A DNA stretch of 64,000 nt from Fusibacter paucivorans (GCF_018390735.1 NZ_JAHBCL010000002.1:62001-126000), one strand, 5' to 3'. Shown: positions 1-9,940, numbered from the stretch's first letter. Translations and numbers: made by a program. Notes: generated from the letters alone by a model not told the origin.

Positions 1-2
1 GC

Positions 3-1550
3 GAGCCGCTGATGCGCTCTATAGAAGCGCTTTACCGGAGAGCCGGTACATGGTGTATGGAGGCATCCGATATACTGACGGGTCTTACTTATCTTTCTAA
101 GGCAAAGGCCTATGATTTGATTCTAAAAGAGTTTGAAAAAGTTCATATCACAAAAGTAATTGACAATAATCCAGACTTTATCATGTCTGTCTTCAAAAAA
201 ATTCCGGAAGATGTTCGTTTTCGTTACCCGATTGCCTATTTGAGTTATATTGGTTTTTATGTAACCAATATTGATGTGGCTTCAGGTGAGCGCATGCTCC
301 AAGAAGTGGAAAATAATTTGATTGGCACAGAGCGCGTTTCTCAGGATCTGGAAGATCGAATATTTGGTGAAATTGAATTGATCCGCGGATACATGCAGTT
401 TAACGATGTCAGAAAGATGTATGAATATTTTAAGCGTGCCTCACTGATGATGGGTGGCAAATCGGTGGTGACGAACCAAAATAAAATTATTACCTTTGGA
501 TCACCGCATTTTTTATATATGTATTATCAGAAAGCGGGCGGTTTTAAATCAGCGGAACGTTGGCTTTCAAAGATGTTTCCATATTATACCGAAATGGCAG
601 GGGGATGCGGCAAGGGGATTGAAGAAGAGATGAAAGCTGAGATTCATCTTGAGTGCGGCATGATTGATGAGGCGGAAAATTATGCTCAGAAATCAATTTA
701 CAAGGCAGAGACATTGCAACAGGTGTCCGTTGTGCTTTGTGACCGCTTTATTCTCGCAAGGGCGGCGCTGGCACGCGGCAATATGGAGAAGGCACTTGAG
801 ATTATAGATGATCTCGGCATTGAAATTGAAATGTGCAACAGTCCCATTCTCACCAGTGCACATGATTTAGTCATGGGGTACATTGGCGGCATTCTTTGCA
901 ATGGTGTTTATTTTTCTAATTGGCTGAAAGCAGGAGATTTGGAAAGCAGTGACGTCTTATACCAAGGTGCCGGGTTTGCTTATATCGTATATGGCAAGTA
1001 TCTGCTCTTTTTAGAGGATTATATTAAACTAGAAGTTGTCTGTGAGGATATGCGCAGCGCTTTTGATATTTATCACAATATGTTGGGCTATCTGCATATG
1101 TACCTGATGTCAGCTATTGCAAAGTTTCAAATGGGTGAGCTCGCAGCTTCTGAGCTATCGCTGCAGCGAGCTGTTGAGATCGGCATGGCAGATCAACTGA
1201 CGCTGGTGTTTGCAGAATACAGTAAATATTTGCATCCGCTGTTTCAAGCGTTTAAATTTTCCAATGAACAGCAAACGTTTGTCGATAAGCTTACGTCTGT
1301 CATGAAACAGTATGCGATACAGCTTTATACTAAGACGTATCCCGACGATATAAAGCCGAAACTCACAACACGTGAAAAAGAAATTTTAAAGCATATCGTC
1401 AGCGGCAAAATCAATCGCGATATTGCGAAAGCGCTGTTTATTGCAGAAGTAACTGTTCGTAAAAATATTACTTCCATTTATCGTAAACTGGAAGTAAACG
1501 GCCGTGCAGCTGCGGTGAAGAAGGCACTTGAAATGCACTTGATCGAATAA
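3..1550 (+). CDS. LuxR-family (MalT-like) transcriptional regulator, 5' truncated by window
   Basis: The frame is open to the left edge (codons are readable from base 3), so the ATG at 12 need not be the true start and the protein is probably the C-terminal part of a larger regulator. About 440 residues of helical, TPR-like repeat sequence are followed by a LuxR/GerE helix-turn-helix in the last 65 residues (TTREKEILKHI, then IAKALFIAEVTVRKNI, then IYRKLEV). This is the layout of MalT/LAL-type activators, whose N-terminal NTPase would lie outside the window. It lies in front of, and in the same direction as, the peptide-export genes from which a terminator separates it; control of those genes is possible but not shown. 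Confidence 0.85.
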   Translation, partial: EPLMRSIEALYRRAGTWCMEASDILTGLTYLSKAKAYDLILKEFEKVHITKVIDNNPDFIMSVFKKIPEDVRFRYPIAYLSYIGFYVTNIDVASGERMLQEVENNLIGTERVSQDLEDRIFGEIELIRGYMQFNDVRKMYEYFKRASLMMGGKSVVTNQNKIITFGSPHFLYMYYQKAGGFKSAERWLSKMFPYYTEMAGGCGKGIEEEMKAEIHLECGMIDEAENYAQKSIYKAETLQQVSVVLCDRFILARAALARGNMEKALEIIDDLGIEIEMCNSPILTSAHDLVMGYIGGILCNGVYFSNWLKAGDLESSDVLYQGAGFAYIVYGKYLLFLEDYIKLEVVCEDMRSAFDIYHNMLGYLHMYLMSAIAKFQMGELAASELSLQRAVEIGMADQLTLVFAEYSKYLHPLFQAFKFSNEQQTFVDKLTSVMKQYAIQLYTKTYPDDIKPKLTTREKEILKHIVSGKINRDIAKALFIAEVTVRKNITSIYRKLEVNGRAAAVKKALEMHLIE

Positions 1551-1624
1551 ATGCTGAGATCAGCAAATGCTCTATCGCGTGATCGTTAACAATTGAAAAG
1601 TATCTTATGCGATAATTACACGCT

Positions 1625-1660
1625 AAAAAAAACTCTGTTATGATGAAAACAGAGTTTTTT
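1625..1660 (+). terminator. Rho-independent terminator after the LuxR regulator
   Basis: A perfect stem AACTCTGTT / AACAGAG(TT) with a short ATGATGA-type loop is flanked by an A-run and a T-run (GTTTTTT), so it may work on both strands. It lies about 75 bases after the regulator stop codon. Confidence 0.85.
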
Positions 1661-1697
1661 GTTATGTCAATTAAACCATGAAATGGAAGCGATAAGA

Positions 1698-1931
1698 ATG
1701 ACGAAAATTATTGAACTAATGCCAAAAGATGACTTTACACTTTACATTGAATTAAGCAATCATCATAAAATTATATATGATATCAAACCAAGACTGCACA
1801 CCATTCGGTTTATGATGCTAAGGGATCTGGAACTTTTTCGAAAAGCGAGAATCGAAAACGGCAATACCGTCGTATGGGATGCACAGTGTCAGCTAACCAT
1901 TGATGAAATTATGACACAAATAAAGCGATAG
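1698..1931 (+). CDS. Small DUF2442-like protein
   Basis: A 77-residue protein read from the ATG at 1698, which has GGAAG about ten bases upstream; an in-frame ATG at 1659 overlaps the terminator and is unlikely. The order of elements (an initial strand around FTLYIELSNH, an IYDIKP turn, an LRDLELFRKARIENG block, then TVVWDAQCQLTIDEI) resembles DUF2442 proteins, which are often antitoxin-like or of unknown function. It ends 11 bases before the HlyD-like gene and is probably co-transcribed with it. No partner toxin is visible. Its role in the export locus is unknown. Confidence 0.7.
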   Translation: MTKIIELMPKDDFTLYIELSNHHKIIYDIKPRLHTIRFMMLRDLELFRKARIENGNTVVWDAQCQLTIDEIMTQIKR

Positions 1932-1942
1932 GAGGTGTTGCT

Positions 1943-2833
1943 ATGTCAAATACCATTTTTCGAAAGAATTCTTTAGATCAAATTTCTTCACCGGAGCACC
2001 TCAGCGAGTACGTTAAAATTACGGGAACCGGTGTCTGGAGTTTGCTTGTCGGAAGTATAATTCTCTTGTGTGCGATTGGACTGTGGGCAGTATTTGGCGA
2101 TATTCCCAATACGATTAATGCCAATGGTGTTATTTTTCCGCAAAATGGGGTGATCGCAACGATTCCTGTAACAGGCGGACGCATTAATGATATACGTGTT
2201 AAAGTTGGCGATTATGTTGAAGCAGGCCAGATTATTGCGGTTATTGATCAGGAGGAGCTCGTCGATGCCATTCTAGCGTATCAAAACAGCGATGAAATAG
2301 ACGAAGCGACACTGCAATCGCTTTACAGCAATTATGAGCGCCAGGCCATTCTTTACGCGCCGGTATCTGGAACTGTGATTTATGCAAGAAACACCAATGA
2401 GACGGTCTCGGATACTGAGCCTGTTGCGAGAATAGTCAAACAGTCGCAATATGCTGATAATCAGCAAGTGGTGTGTTATGTGCCGTCGGCAACGGCCAAA
2501 CGGCTTAAAGAGGGCATGGCGGTTCAAGTATCCCCAGATTTTGCTTCAAGAGAAGAATATGGTTATATCTATGGACATATAACCAGCATTGGCGCCTATC
2601 CTGTGACGAAATCAGGGATATTGGCATCGCTTGGCAGTGAGCAATATGCGGAGGATTTATGGTCGGGGACAAATGCCGTCGAAGTGCGTATGACACTCGC
2701 AGTGGATGCAGATGCGCAAAATAAACTGAAATGGTCAAATCCGAAAGGAGCTTCGCTATCTCTCGGCATTGGTACTTATACGAATATTCAAATTGTTTTA
2801 AAGCACTATCATCCATATGAGCTTATTTTTTAG
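1943..2833 (+). CDS. HlyD-like membrane fusion protein of an NHLP/NHLM-type bacteriocin export system
   Basis: A 296-residue protein with an AGGAGGTG ribosome site. It has a short cytoplasmic N-terminus, one membrane segment at about residues 33-55 (LLVGSIILLCAIGLWAVFG), then a biotinyl-lipoyl-like half motif (GGRINDIRVKVGDYVEAGQIIA) and its second half (YAPVSGTVIYA). The long coiled coil of classical HlyD is nearly absent, as in the compact adaptors of NHLM bacteriocin systems. It is followed by two exporter ABC proteins in the order typical of these loci. It would link the exporter to the outside of the cytoplasmic membrane. Confidence 0.82.
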   Translation: MSNTIFRKNSLDQISSPEHLSEYVKITGTGVWSLLVGSIILLCAIGLWAVFGDIPNTINANGVIFPQNGVIATIPVTGGRINDIRVKVGDYVEAGQIIAVIDQEELVDAILAYQNSDEIDEATLQSLYSNYERQAILYAPVSGTVIYARNTNETVSDTEPVARIVKQSQYADNQQVVCYVPSATAKRLKEGMAVQVSPDFASREEYGYIYGHITSIGAYPVTKSGILASLGSEQYAEDLWSGTNAVEVRMTLAVDADAQNKLKWSNPKGASLSLGIGTYTNIQIVLKHYHPYELIF

Positions 2834-2872
2834 CTGATTATGGAAGTGATGCATTGACAGGGAGGACATGAA

Positions 2873-5011
2873 GTGGCAAAAGTTGCAAAAGTACCCGTAA
2901 TCATGCAAATGGAAAATCTCGAATGCGGTGCGGCAAGTTTATGCATGGTACTGGCATATTACGGCAAATGGGTGCCGCTGGAACAAGTACGTGTAGACTG
3001 CGGTATTTCAAGAGATGGCAGCAACGCCAAAAATATTATATTGGCAGCACGCGGTTATGGGTTTAAGGCCAGCGGATACCGCAAAGAGCCCGCCGCATTA
3101 AAAGCGTTGCCGCTTCCGGCCATTATACACTGGAATTTTAACCATTTTGTCGTTCTAAATGGGTTTAAGAAAAACAGTGCCGTTATCAATGACCCGGCAC
3201 GCGGCACTGTGGAAGTACCGATGGAAACGTTTGATAAGGCGTTCACGGGAATTGTACTTTGCTTTGAGAAAACAGAGGATTTTGTACAGAGCGGACGCCC
3301 GAAACGCGTTACGGATTTTGTACGCAGCCGCCTTTCAGGTGAAGGCCGTTCATTTGCTTTTGCTGTTGTATCGGGCTTTGTTCTGGCGGGTATCACAATG
3401 GCAACGCCGCTTTTTTCGAAGCTTTTTATGGACTATGTTTTGTCGAAACAGCATCCGGAGTGGCTGTTGCCGCTGATGGGTGCAATGTTCTTTGCGATGT
3501 GTTTTCAATTGCTTGTGCATGCGGTCCAGGATTACTATCTGATGAAGCTGCAGGGCAAGCTCGCCATTGCAGCAAGTACGAATTTTCTTTGGCATATTCT
3601 GCATCTGCCCGTCGATTTCTTTTCTCAAAGACATATTGGTGATATTGTCAATCGGCAGGGTCAGAATGAAACGATTGCCTATACAATGATCAATCAGCTA
3701 GCACCGGTTTTGCTCAATATGCTCATGTTGCTGATCTATGTTGCTGTTATGAGTCAATTCAGTTTGCTCCTCACAGCCGTTAGTGTTTTTGCGGCACTTA
3801 CGAATGTTGTTGCGATGCGTTATATTGGCAGAAAAAGAGCGGTTATGAGTCAGGGGGTCATGCGTGATGCCGGGAAACTCAGCGGTGTGACGATGTCAGG
3901 TTTTGAAATGATGGAAACCATCAAGGCCAGCGGTGCTGAAAACGGTTTTTTTCAGCGATGGGCAGGCTATTTTGCAAAATACATGAATGCTTATACGACA
4001 TTTCAAAAATCAGATCGCGTTTTAGCGGTGCTGCCGTCACTTTTACAGCAACTCACGAATACGGCAGTACTGATGATTGGCGTCTACCTTATTCTCGAAG
4101 GCCATTTTACCATTGGGATGCTTTTAGCATTTCAAGGATTCTTAGCCGCTTTTTTAACACCGGTCAATGAACTGGCGGGAACCGGACAGGCATTTACTGA
4201 GATGCAGGCATCCGTTGCAAGAATTGATGATGTTTTGAAGTATCCGAAAGATGCTGCTTATGAATATTCGAAACAGGAAGAAGGCATTATGCCGCTGAGA
4301 GGAGATTTAACGCTTAACGGGATTACTTTTGGTTACAGCAAGCTGGCACCGCCATTGATCGAAGATTTTAATCTGACCTTAAAACGCGGACAAAGTGTTG
4401 CATTTGTTGGAGGATCAGGCAGTGGTAAATCGACACTGGCCAAGTTGATTGCAGGGTTGTACCAGCCTTGGTCTGGGACGATCACTTTTGATGGCAGATC
4501 GGTATCGACTATTCCACACGACCTTATCACGTCGGGCATTGCTGTTGTCGATCAGGATATTGTGCTATTTGAGGACAGCATTGTCAATAATATTACAATG
4601 TGGGATGATACGGTCGATACGGCAGATGTTGTCAATGCGTGTAAAGATGCTGAGATTCATGAGGACGTGATGAGCCGTCCCGGCGGCTACACATACCAAG
4701 TGCGCGAAGGCGGCAAGAATTTTTCCGGCGGACAGCGACAGCGTTTTGAAATCGCAAGAGCGCTTGCCGGAAACCCGGCTATTATCATCATGGATGAGGC
4801 GACCAGCGCACTTGATACGAAGACGGAGATGGCGATTATGGATGCCGTCAAGCGGCGAAATGTAACGACGATTATTGTAGCCCATCGTTTATCGACGATT
4901 CGAGATTGTGATGAAATCATTGTATTGGATCGCGGTAAAGTTATTGAACGCGGCAGTCACGAGACGCTTATGACGCTTAAAGGCCGCTATGCGGCATTAA
5001 TAGAAAACTAA
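2873..5011 (+). CDS. NHLP-family peptide export ABC transporter: C39 peptidase, permease and ATPase
   Basis: A 712-residue protein starting at GTG with GGGAGGA upstream. Residues about 1-135 are a C39 bacteriocin-processing peptidase with a plausible catalytic Cys18 (LECGAASL), His91 (NFNHFVVLNG) and Asp107 (INDPARG). A six-span exporter domain (about 160-440) and an ABC ATPase follow, with Walker A GGSGSGKST, signature FSGGQRQR, Walker B IIIMDEATS and the H-loop AHR. It would cleave a leader after a double-Gly-type site and export the core peptide. The strong match in layout with NHLM systems comes from its two neighbours. Confidence 0.9.
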   Translation: MAKVAKVPVIMQMENLECGAASLCMVLAYYGKWVPLEQVRVDCGISRDGSNAKNIILAARGYGFKASGYRKEPAALKALPLPAIIHWNFNHFVVLNGFKKNSAVINDPARGTVEVPMETFDKAFTGIVLCFEKTEDFVQSGRPKRVTDFVRSRLSGEGRSFAFAVVSGFVLAGITMATPLFSKLFMDYVLSKQHPEWLLPLMGAMFFAMCFQLLVHAVQDYYLMKLQGKLAIAASTNFLWHILHLPVDFFSQRHIGDIVNRQGQNETIAYTMINQLAPVLLNMLMLLIYVAVMSQFSLLLTAVSVFAALTNVVAMRYIGRKRAVMSQGVMRDAGKLSGVTMSGFEMMETIKASGAENGFFQRWAGYFAKYMNAYTTFQKSDRVLAVLPSLLQQLTNTAVLMIGVYLILEGHFTIGMLLAFQGFLAAFLTPVNELAGTGQAFTEMQASVARIDDVLKYPKDAAYEYSKQEEGIMPLRGDLTLNGITFGYSKLAPPLIEDFNLTLKRGQSVAFVGGSGSGKSTLAKLIAGLYQPWSGTITFDGRSVSTIPHDLITSGIAVVDQDIVLFEDSIVNNITMWDDTVDTADVVNACKDAEIHEDVMSRPGGYTYQVREGGKNFSGGQRQRFEIARALAGNPAIIIMDEATSALDTKTEMAIMDAVKRRNVTTIIVAHRLSTIRDCDEIIVLDRGKVIERGSHETLMTLKGRYAALIEN

Positions 5012-5060
5012 TAAAAAGAAATTAGAGAATGTTTACAGGCATAAAGTGAGGATGGCAAAT

Positions 5061-7241
5061 ATGGCACTTAATCCATTTGAAAAGACACGTAAAAATAAAA
5101 TGAGACGCGAGCAAATGGCTTTTGCCGGTGCGATTGGCGAACTGATGGCGATTATTAATGATCGATCTGATTCGGCAATAAGTCATTTTGAAGAATCGCA
5201 GACATCAAATGCTGTAAGAATCATTTTGAAATATTTTCACATTGAGGCGCCAGATGTTTTGGTGTCTTTTGAGAGTATTGATGAACTGCTTGCCTATTAT
5301 TTGGGGCCTAGCGGCATTATGAAACGTCGCGTCGAATTAACAGGCAAATGGTGGCGTGAGACGACGGGGCCGATCCTCGCATCTGATATGTCAGGTGAAG
5401 CTGTTGCACTGATGCCGACGGGGTTTGGCGGGTATCGATTTTACCATTCGGAAATGGAAAAAATCGTTCGTGTTAATGCGGGGAATGCAGCATTGTTTGA
5501 CGTGGATGCCTTCACTTTTTATGCGGCGTTGCCGAACAAGTCGCTAAAGATTATTGATTTAATCCGATTTATGCTATCACAGCTGAACGCTTCAGATATT
5601 GTACTCTTACTACTGATGTGCTTATCCGTTAGTTTGCTGGGGCTCTTTACCCCCTTTGTGAATCAGCAGGTTTTTAACAATATTATTCCTAGCGGTACAA
5701 AGGGGGATGTGGCGCCGATTGCCATTTTGCTTGCCGGCGCAGCCTTTGGAACAGCTTGTTTTCAAATGTCTCGGAATATGATTCTCATGCGTTTAAAGGA
5801 AAAAGTTGTCATTGCGGTTCAAAGCGCGACAATGGCTAGGCTTTATGCATTGCCAACTTCTTTTTTTAAAAAATATGCAGCAGGAGAGATGAGCAAACGC
5901 GTTATGAGTATCAATGAAATGTCGATTAAATTGTCAGATACGGTATTGTCAAGTTTATTGACGGCACTTTTTGCCATTGTCTACATTTTTCAAATGGCCT
6001 ATTTTGCTCCGATGCTAATGCCGACAGCTATCGGTGTTCTTTTTTGGATGTTTGCCTTTTCAATATGGATCGGCATGCTTCAGCAGAGACTTTTAAAAAA
6101 GCGGTTGAAGGCGTCTGCAAAATTAGAAGGGATGGTCTTTGGACTTTTCTCAGGTGTCCAAAAGATAAAACTAGCGGGTGCGGAAAAGCGAGCCTTTTCC
6201 AAATGGGCATCGCAGTATCGCGTACAGGGCACACTGGATTTTGCACCACCAATGATCTTGCGTATTCAAAAGGCATTATCAGGGATGCTCGTGTTGGCAG
6301 GAACGATCGCCATTTACTACAAAAGTGCAGTTGAAGGTGTTTCGGTTTCAAATTTTATTGCTTTCCAAGTTTCCTATGGTATTGTAAGCAGCGCTATTAT
6401 GGCACTGGCAAATGCCGCCATGACCTTAGCGAGTATAAAACCGCTTATGGATATGGTTGAACCAATCCTTGAAGCTGTGCCGGAAGTCAATGCGCAAAAA
6501 ATACAAGTGACATCACTATCGGGAAAGATTGAGCTATCAAATGTTTCCTTCAAGTACGATACTGACGGACCGACAATATTAAAAAATATTCAATTACAGG
6601 TCCAACCGGGTGAATATATGGCAATCGTCGGTGGCTCCGGTTCCGGCAAATCGACATTGATGCGCTTGTTGCTTGGGTTTGAATTGCCAACCGCTGGTGC
6701 TGTTTATTACGACGATAATGATCTTTCGTCATTGGATATTCAATCTGTCAGGCGGCAAATTGGCACCTGCCTGCAGGACGGCAAGCTCTTTGCCGGTGAA
6801 CTGTTCTCCAATATTATCGTTTCAGCACCTTGGGCGACACTTGAAGATGCGTGGGCAGCGGCAGAAATGGCTGGACTGGCTGACGATATCAAGGCGATGC
6901 CAATGGGGATGAACACCATGATCTCTGAAGGAAGCGGTAATGTGTCAGGTGGTCAAAAACAGCGCATTCTCATTGCACGTGCATTGATAACGAAGCCGAA
7001 TATCCTTTATTTTGACGAAGCGACTTCAGCACTTGACAATATCACTCAAAAGGTAGTAACTGATCAGCTGAATGCCCTTGGCTGTACGAGAATAGTGATT
7101 GCACATCGACTTTCAACCGTAAAGGATTGTGACAGAATCGTCGTTTTAGAAAAAGGAGAAATTGTCGAAATGGGAACCTATCAGTCGCTAATGGCTAAAC
7201 GCGGCCGATTTTACGAACTGGCCATCCGTCAGATTACTTAA
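5061..7241 (+). CDS. NHLM-type bacteriocin export ABC transporter, permease/ATPase without peptidase
   Basis: The start at ATG 5061 is preferred because GAGG (5048-5051) sits nine bases upstream; in-frame GTG 5046 and ATG 5052 are alternatives. The 726-residue protein lacks a peptidase. It has about 150 N-terminal residues with the family-like region GKWWRETTGPILA and GEAVALMPTGFGGYRFYHSE, a multispan exporter domain, and an ABC ATPase (GGSGSGKST, VSGGQKQR, ILYFDEATS, AHR). It is the usual second exporter of NHLP/NHLM loci and would pair with the C39 exporter. The long N-terminal extension of larger members is absent. Confidence 0.85.
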   Translation: MALNPFEKTRKNKMRREQMAFAGAIGELMAIINDRSDSAISHFEESQTSNAVRIILKYFHIEAPDVLVSFESIDELLAYYLGPSGIMKRRVELTGKWWRETTGPILASDMSGEAVALMPTGFGGYRFYHSEMEKIVRVNAGNAALFDVDAFTFYAALPNKSLKIIDLIRFMLSQLNASDIVLLLLMCLSVSLLGLFTPFVNQQVFNNIIPSGTKGDVAPIAILLAGAAFGTACFQMSRNMILMRLKEKVVIAVQSATMARLYALPTSFFKKYAAGEMSKRVMSINEMSIKLSDTVLSSLLTALFAIVYIFQMAYFAPMLMPTAIGVLFWMFAFSIWIGMLQQRLLKKRLKASAKLEGMVFGLFSGVQKIKLAGAEKRAFSKWASQYRVQGTLDFAPPMILRIQKALSGMLVLAGTIAIYYKSAVEGVSVSNFIAFQVSYGIVSSAIMALANAAMTLASIKPLMDMVEPILEAVPEVNAQKIQVTSLSGKIELSNVSFKYDTDGPTILKNIQLQVQPGEYMAIVGGSGSGKSTLMRLLLGFELPTAGAVYYDDNDLSSLDIQSVRRQIGTCLQDGKLFAGELFSNIIVSAPWATLEDAWAAAEMAGLADDIKAMPMGMNTMISEGSGNVSGGQKQRILIARALITKPNILYFDEATSALDNITQKVVTDQLNALGCTRIVIAHRLSTVKDCDRIVVLEKGEIVEMGTYQSLMAKRGRFYELAIRQIT

Positions 7242-7416
7242 TAAAGGAACTTGAAAACGCAATCGGGAAGCGTTATATGTCTGATAGATGGCATTAGACG
7301 TTTAAACCATTTTCAGCAGTGTTTGATGTTGGGATAGATCGTTATAAAAATTGCAATTATTTGCGGTGAAAGTCTTTACAGCTAAAGATAAATTGCATGA
7401 GGAAAAGGAGTACACC

Positions 7417-8520
7417 ATGAAAAAATGGCTCATTTTATTGTTTGTCATATTGCTGACAGGCTGTGCGAAGCAGACAGCATCTGTTTCCAATGAAATCTAC
7501 ATGCCGATTATTGCCGATGCTTCGTGGCTTGAAGCGGATGGCGCATTTCTCAATGGCGTCCATTTGGCAGTGGAAACAATGACAGAAAAATGTGCTGCGG
7601 AAGGTTATACCATACGTGTTGAGATCATTGACGACGGTGCTGTCTATGAGCGTGGTGTGGAAGCGGCAACGGAACTTGCGAATGATCCTGCCGTAACCGC
7701 GGTCTTTAATTTGCAAAACTTTGATGTTTCCAAAACGACAGCTGGTATTTTGTCTGATGGCGGCAAAATGACGCTCTTTGCTTATGGCGCGTACGACAGT
7801 TTGTTTGAACAGAACGACCCATTACTTTTCTGCGGCGTTGCAGCCTTTTCCGATCTCGGAAAAGCGATGGGGCAGTACGCCGTTTCACATGGCTATAATC
7901 GAATAGCCGTATATCACAATGGTATTCAGTCTCAAGAAGAGCTGGTAACGGCATTTGAGCGATCACTTCTCAATACGGATACCAAAGTTGTAGATTATGT
8001 ACCACAGATTGCTTCTTCTGGTGATTTTGATCAAATTGATAAGCGATGGACGGCACTTGGCGTTGATTGTGTGGTTATTTCACAATATGGCCTTGATGAA
8101 GCCTTTAGAGTACTGGATCTCATACGGTCAAAGCAGGCAGAACGCATGGTAATCGGCGAACCCATTTTTAACCGTGCCAACGCACTGGCAGATTTTAAAA
8201 CCATTGCCGAAGGTATGGTCGTGCCGACGACACAAGTTATTGAAAACAGTCAAGCACTTGAAGACTTTGCATTACGATATCAGGAAGTTTATGGCGTCGC
8301 TGCTGATTCATGGGCGATACAAGGCTATGATATGACGTCGATGATCATTGAGACAGCGCTTCAAAATCATACAACAGACAGTTTGACCATTGCAAAAGCT
8401 CTGCATGCAAACGGTTATCAGGGTGTTGGCGGCAACAAAACCTTTTTAGAAGGCGGTGCTTTAGTGGTAGATATTGATGCACTTGAGATGCTGACATGTC
8501 ATGATGGCATGTTTCAATAA
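7417..8520 (+). CDS. Branched-chain-type (Peripla_BP_6) substrate-binding lipoprotein
   Basis: The start is ATG 7417, which has AGGAAAAGGAG directly upstream; the open frame to 7351 is ignored. A 367-residue lipoprotein with signal peptide and lipobox LLTGC. The body has the two-lobe periplasmic-binding fold of Leu/Ile/Val-type receptors (NGVHLAVETM, EIIDDGAVYERGVEAATELANDPAVTAVF, YNRIAVYHN). No LivHMGF permease or ATPase genes follow, so it is an orphan receptor that may serve a distant transporter or a sensor. It is followed two bases later by another lipoprotein gene. Confidence 0.82.
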   Translation: MKKWLILLFVILLTGCAKQTASVSNEIYMPIIADASWLEADGAFLNGVHLAVETMTEKCAAEGYTIRVEIIDDGAVYERGVEAATELANDPAVTAVFNLQNFDVSKTTAGILSDGGKMTLFAYGAYDSLFEQNDPLLFCGVAAFSDLGKAMGQYAVSHGYNRIAVYHNGIQSQEELVTAFERSLLNTDTKVVDYVPQIASSGDFDQIDKRWTALGVDCVVISQYGLDEAFRVLDLIRSKQAERMVIGEPIFNRANALADFKTIAEGMVVPTTQVIENSQALEDFALRYQEVYGVAADSWAIQGYDMTSMIIETALQNHTTDSLTIAKALHANGYQGVGGNKTFLEGGALVVDIDALEMLTCHDGMFQ

Positions 8521-8522
8521 AT

Positions 8523-9017
8523 GTGAAGGGACGTGTGAGCGAAATGATGATTAAAATGATGGGCGGAAATACAGCTGTCAGACGAAAGCCTAGAAGGCAC
8601 GCCATTGTGACAGTACTTTGGCTTGCACTCATGCTAACGGGATGCCAGATTGAGTCGTCGAATGAGCAGCCAAGCAATCTGCTGACGGAGACGGGGACAC
8701 AGTATACGATGTATATAGGGCTAAATGATCAGGACACCTATCAGCAGGTTATTGAAACGGAAGAGGCCGAAACGATTATATCTGAAATCGCATTGGAATA
8801 CGTTGATGGTTTTACAATGACAAATGGTACAGGCGCCTACAAAGATGAAGATAATGTGATTACGTATGAGAACAGCATTATTCTGACGTTCATTGATGTT
8901 TCTGAAGATCAACTTCAGGCCATTATGGATGACGTTCGCACTGCATTGAATCAGCACGCAGTCTTACTTGAAAGTACTGCGATGCACTATACGTTTTATG
9001 AAGGGACTGTCCAATGA
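8523..9017 (+). CDS. Small lipoprotein, possibly DUF3574-like
   Basis: Up to 164 residues; the start is uncertain (GTG 8523, GTG 8535, ATG 8544 or ATG 8556). An arginine-rich N-terminus precedes a hydrophobic stretch with the lipobox LMLTGC, so it is an exported lipoprotein. The mature part starts with TQYTMYIGLNDQDTYQ and includes FTMTNGTGAYKDEDN, which resembles the DUF3574 pattern of an enzyme-like beta-alpha fold of unknown function. The stop codon overlaps the next start (ATGA), indicating translational coupling to the EamA transporter gene. Confidence 0.7.
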   Translation: MKGRVSEMMIKMMGGNTAVRRKPRRHAIVTVLWLALMLTGCQIESSNEQPSNLLTETGTQYTMYIGLNDQDTYQQVIETEEAETIISEIALEYVDGFTMTNGTGAYKDEDNVITYENSIILTFIDVSEDQLQAIMDDVRTALNQHAVLLESTAMHYTFYEGTVQ

Positions 9018-9940
9018 CAAAGACTGAAACCAATATCGTTCTCTTTTCGATTACGCTTTGCTGGGCATCCTCCTATGTGTTTATGAAAAATTTGCCGAGT
9101 GATTTTTCTTCGTTTGCATATTTAGCGATTACATCAGGGATTGCCAGTGCTATTTTCCTCGTCGTTTTTTTTAAGCGGTTAAAGGGCTTTAACAAGTCGC
9201 TTTTGGTTAAGAGTTTTCTTACTTCGGTGGTCTTGAGTATTACACTTATTTTTGAGAAACTCGGCGTAGCGTCGATTCCAGCATCACAGGCGAGTTTTAT
9301 TGCGTCACTAAATATTGTAATCGTGCCAGTGCTGCTGCTATTCTTTCGGAAAAGACCGACACGAAATAATTTGCTCGGGATTGCTTTTATTTTAGCCGGA
9401 CTCTTTTTTACAAGCGGCGTCAAATTAGGCGCAGGTCAGATGAATGCGGGTGTACTCTATATGCTGGCAGCTTGTGTGACGACATCAGTTTATACATTGA
9501 TGATTGATCGCTATGCTAAAGACAGTGACCCGCTTTTGCTGGGGATTGGACAGATGATTTTTTCAACCGTGATTGGACTCGTACTTTGGTTTTTTGAAAC
9601 ACCGTCATTGTTTGCGACGATTCATTTTACAAAGATACTGATTGCCAATATTTTTCTGCTCGCATTTTTTGCCAAAGCCTATGCTTATATTATGCTGATG
9701 TATTCACAAAAATATGCCAATCCCATTAGCGTCACAGTTATTGCAGCGACAGAACCCATCATTACGCTAATCTTGGCAAGTTTGATACCGAGTACTTTCG
9801 GCACGAGTGAAGTGTTTACAATAACAAAACTGACAGGTGCGCTGTTAATTGCAATTGGCGCCTTTTGCGCGGGAACGAATTTCTTAGACCGGAAAGGAGG
9901 GCATTCGTTTGATAGAGCTCATTCAACCGTTCGCTCATAA
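9014..9940 (+). CDS. EamA/DMT-family transporter
   Basis: A 308-residue protein with about ten hydrophobic segments arranged as two EamA repeats, beginning NIVLFSITLCWASSYVFMKNL, typical of the drug/metabolite transporter superfamily. The substrate cannot be told from sequence. It begins within the stop of the preceding lipoprotein gene (4-base overlap), and its 3' end overlaps the following TTG-initiated gene by 32 bases, so all three are probably one operon. Confidence 0.88.
   Translation: MTKTETNIVLFSITLCWASSYVFMKNLPSDFSSFAYLAITSGIASAIFLVVFFKRLKGFNKSLLVKSFLTSVVLSITLIFEKLGVASIPASQASFIASLNIVIVPVLLLFFRKRPTRNNLLGIAFILAGLFFTSGVKLGAGQMNAGVLYMLAACVTTSVYTLMIDRYAKDSDPLLLGIGQMIFSTVIGLVLWFFETPSLFATIHFTKILIANIFLLAFFAKAYAYIMLMYSQKYANPISVTVIAATEPIITLILASLIPSTFGTSEVFTITKLTGALLIAIGAFCAGTNFLDRKGGHSFDRAHSTVRS

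Noticed and set aside
7271-7295. TGGCAT at 7290 region as sigma-54 promoter
   Set aside because: No TTGC at the required distance.
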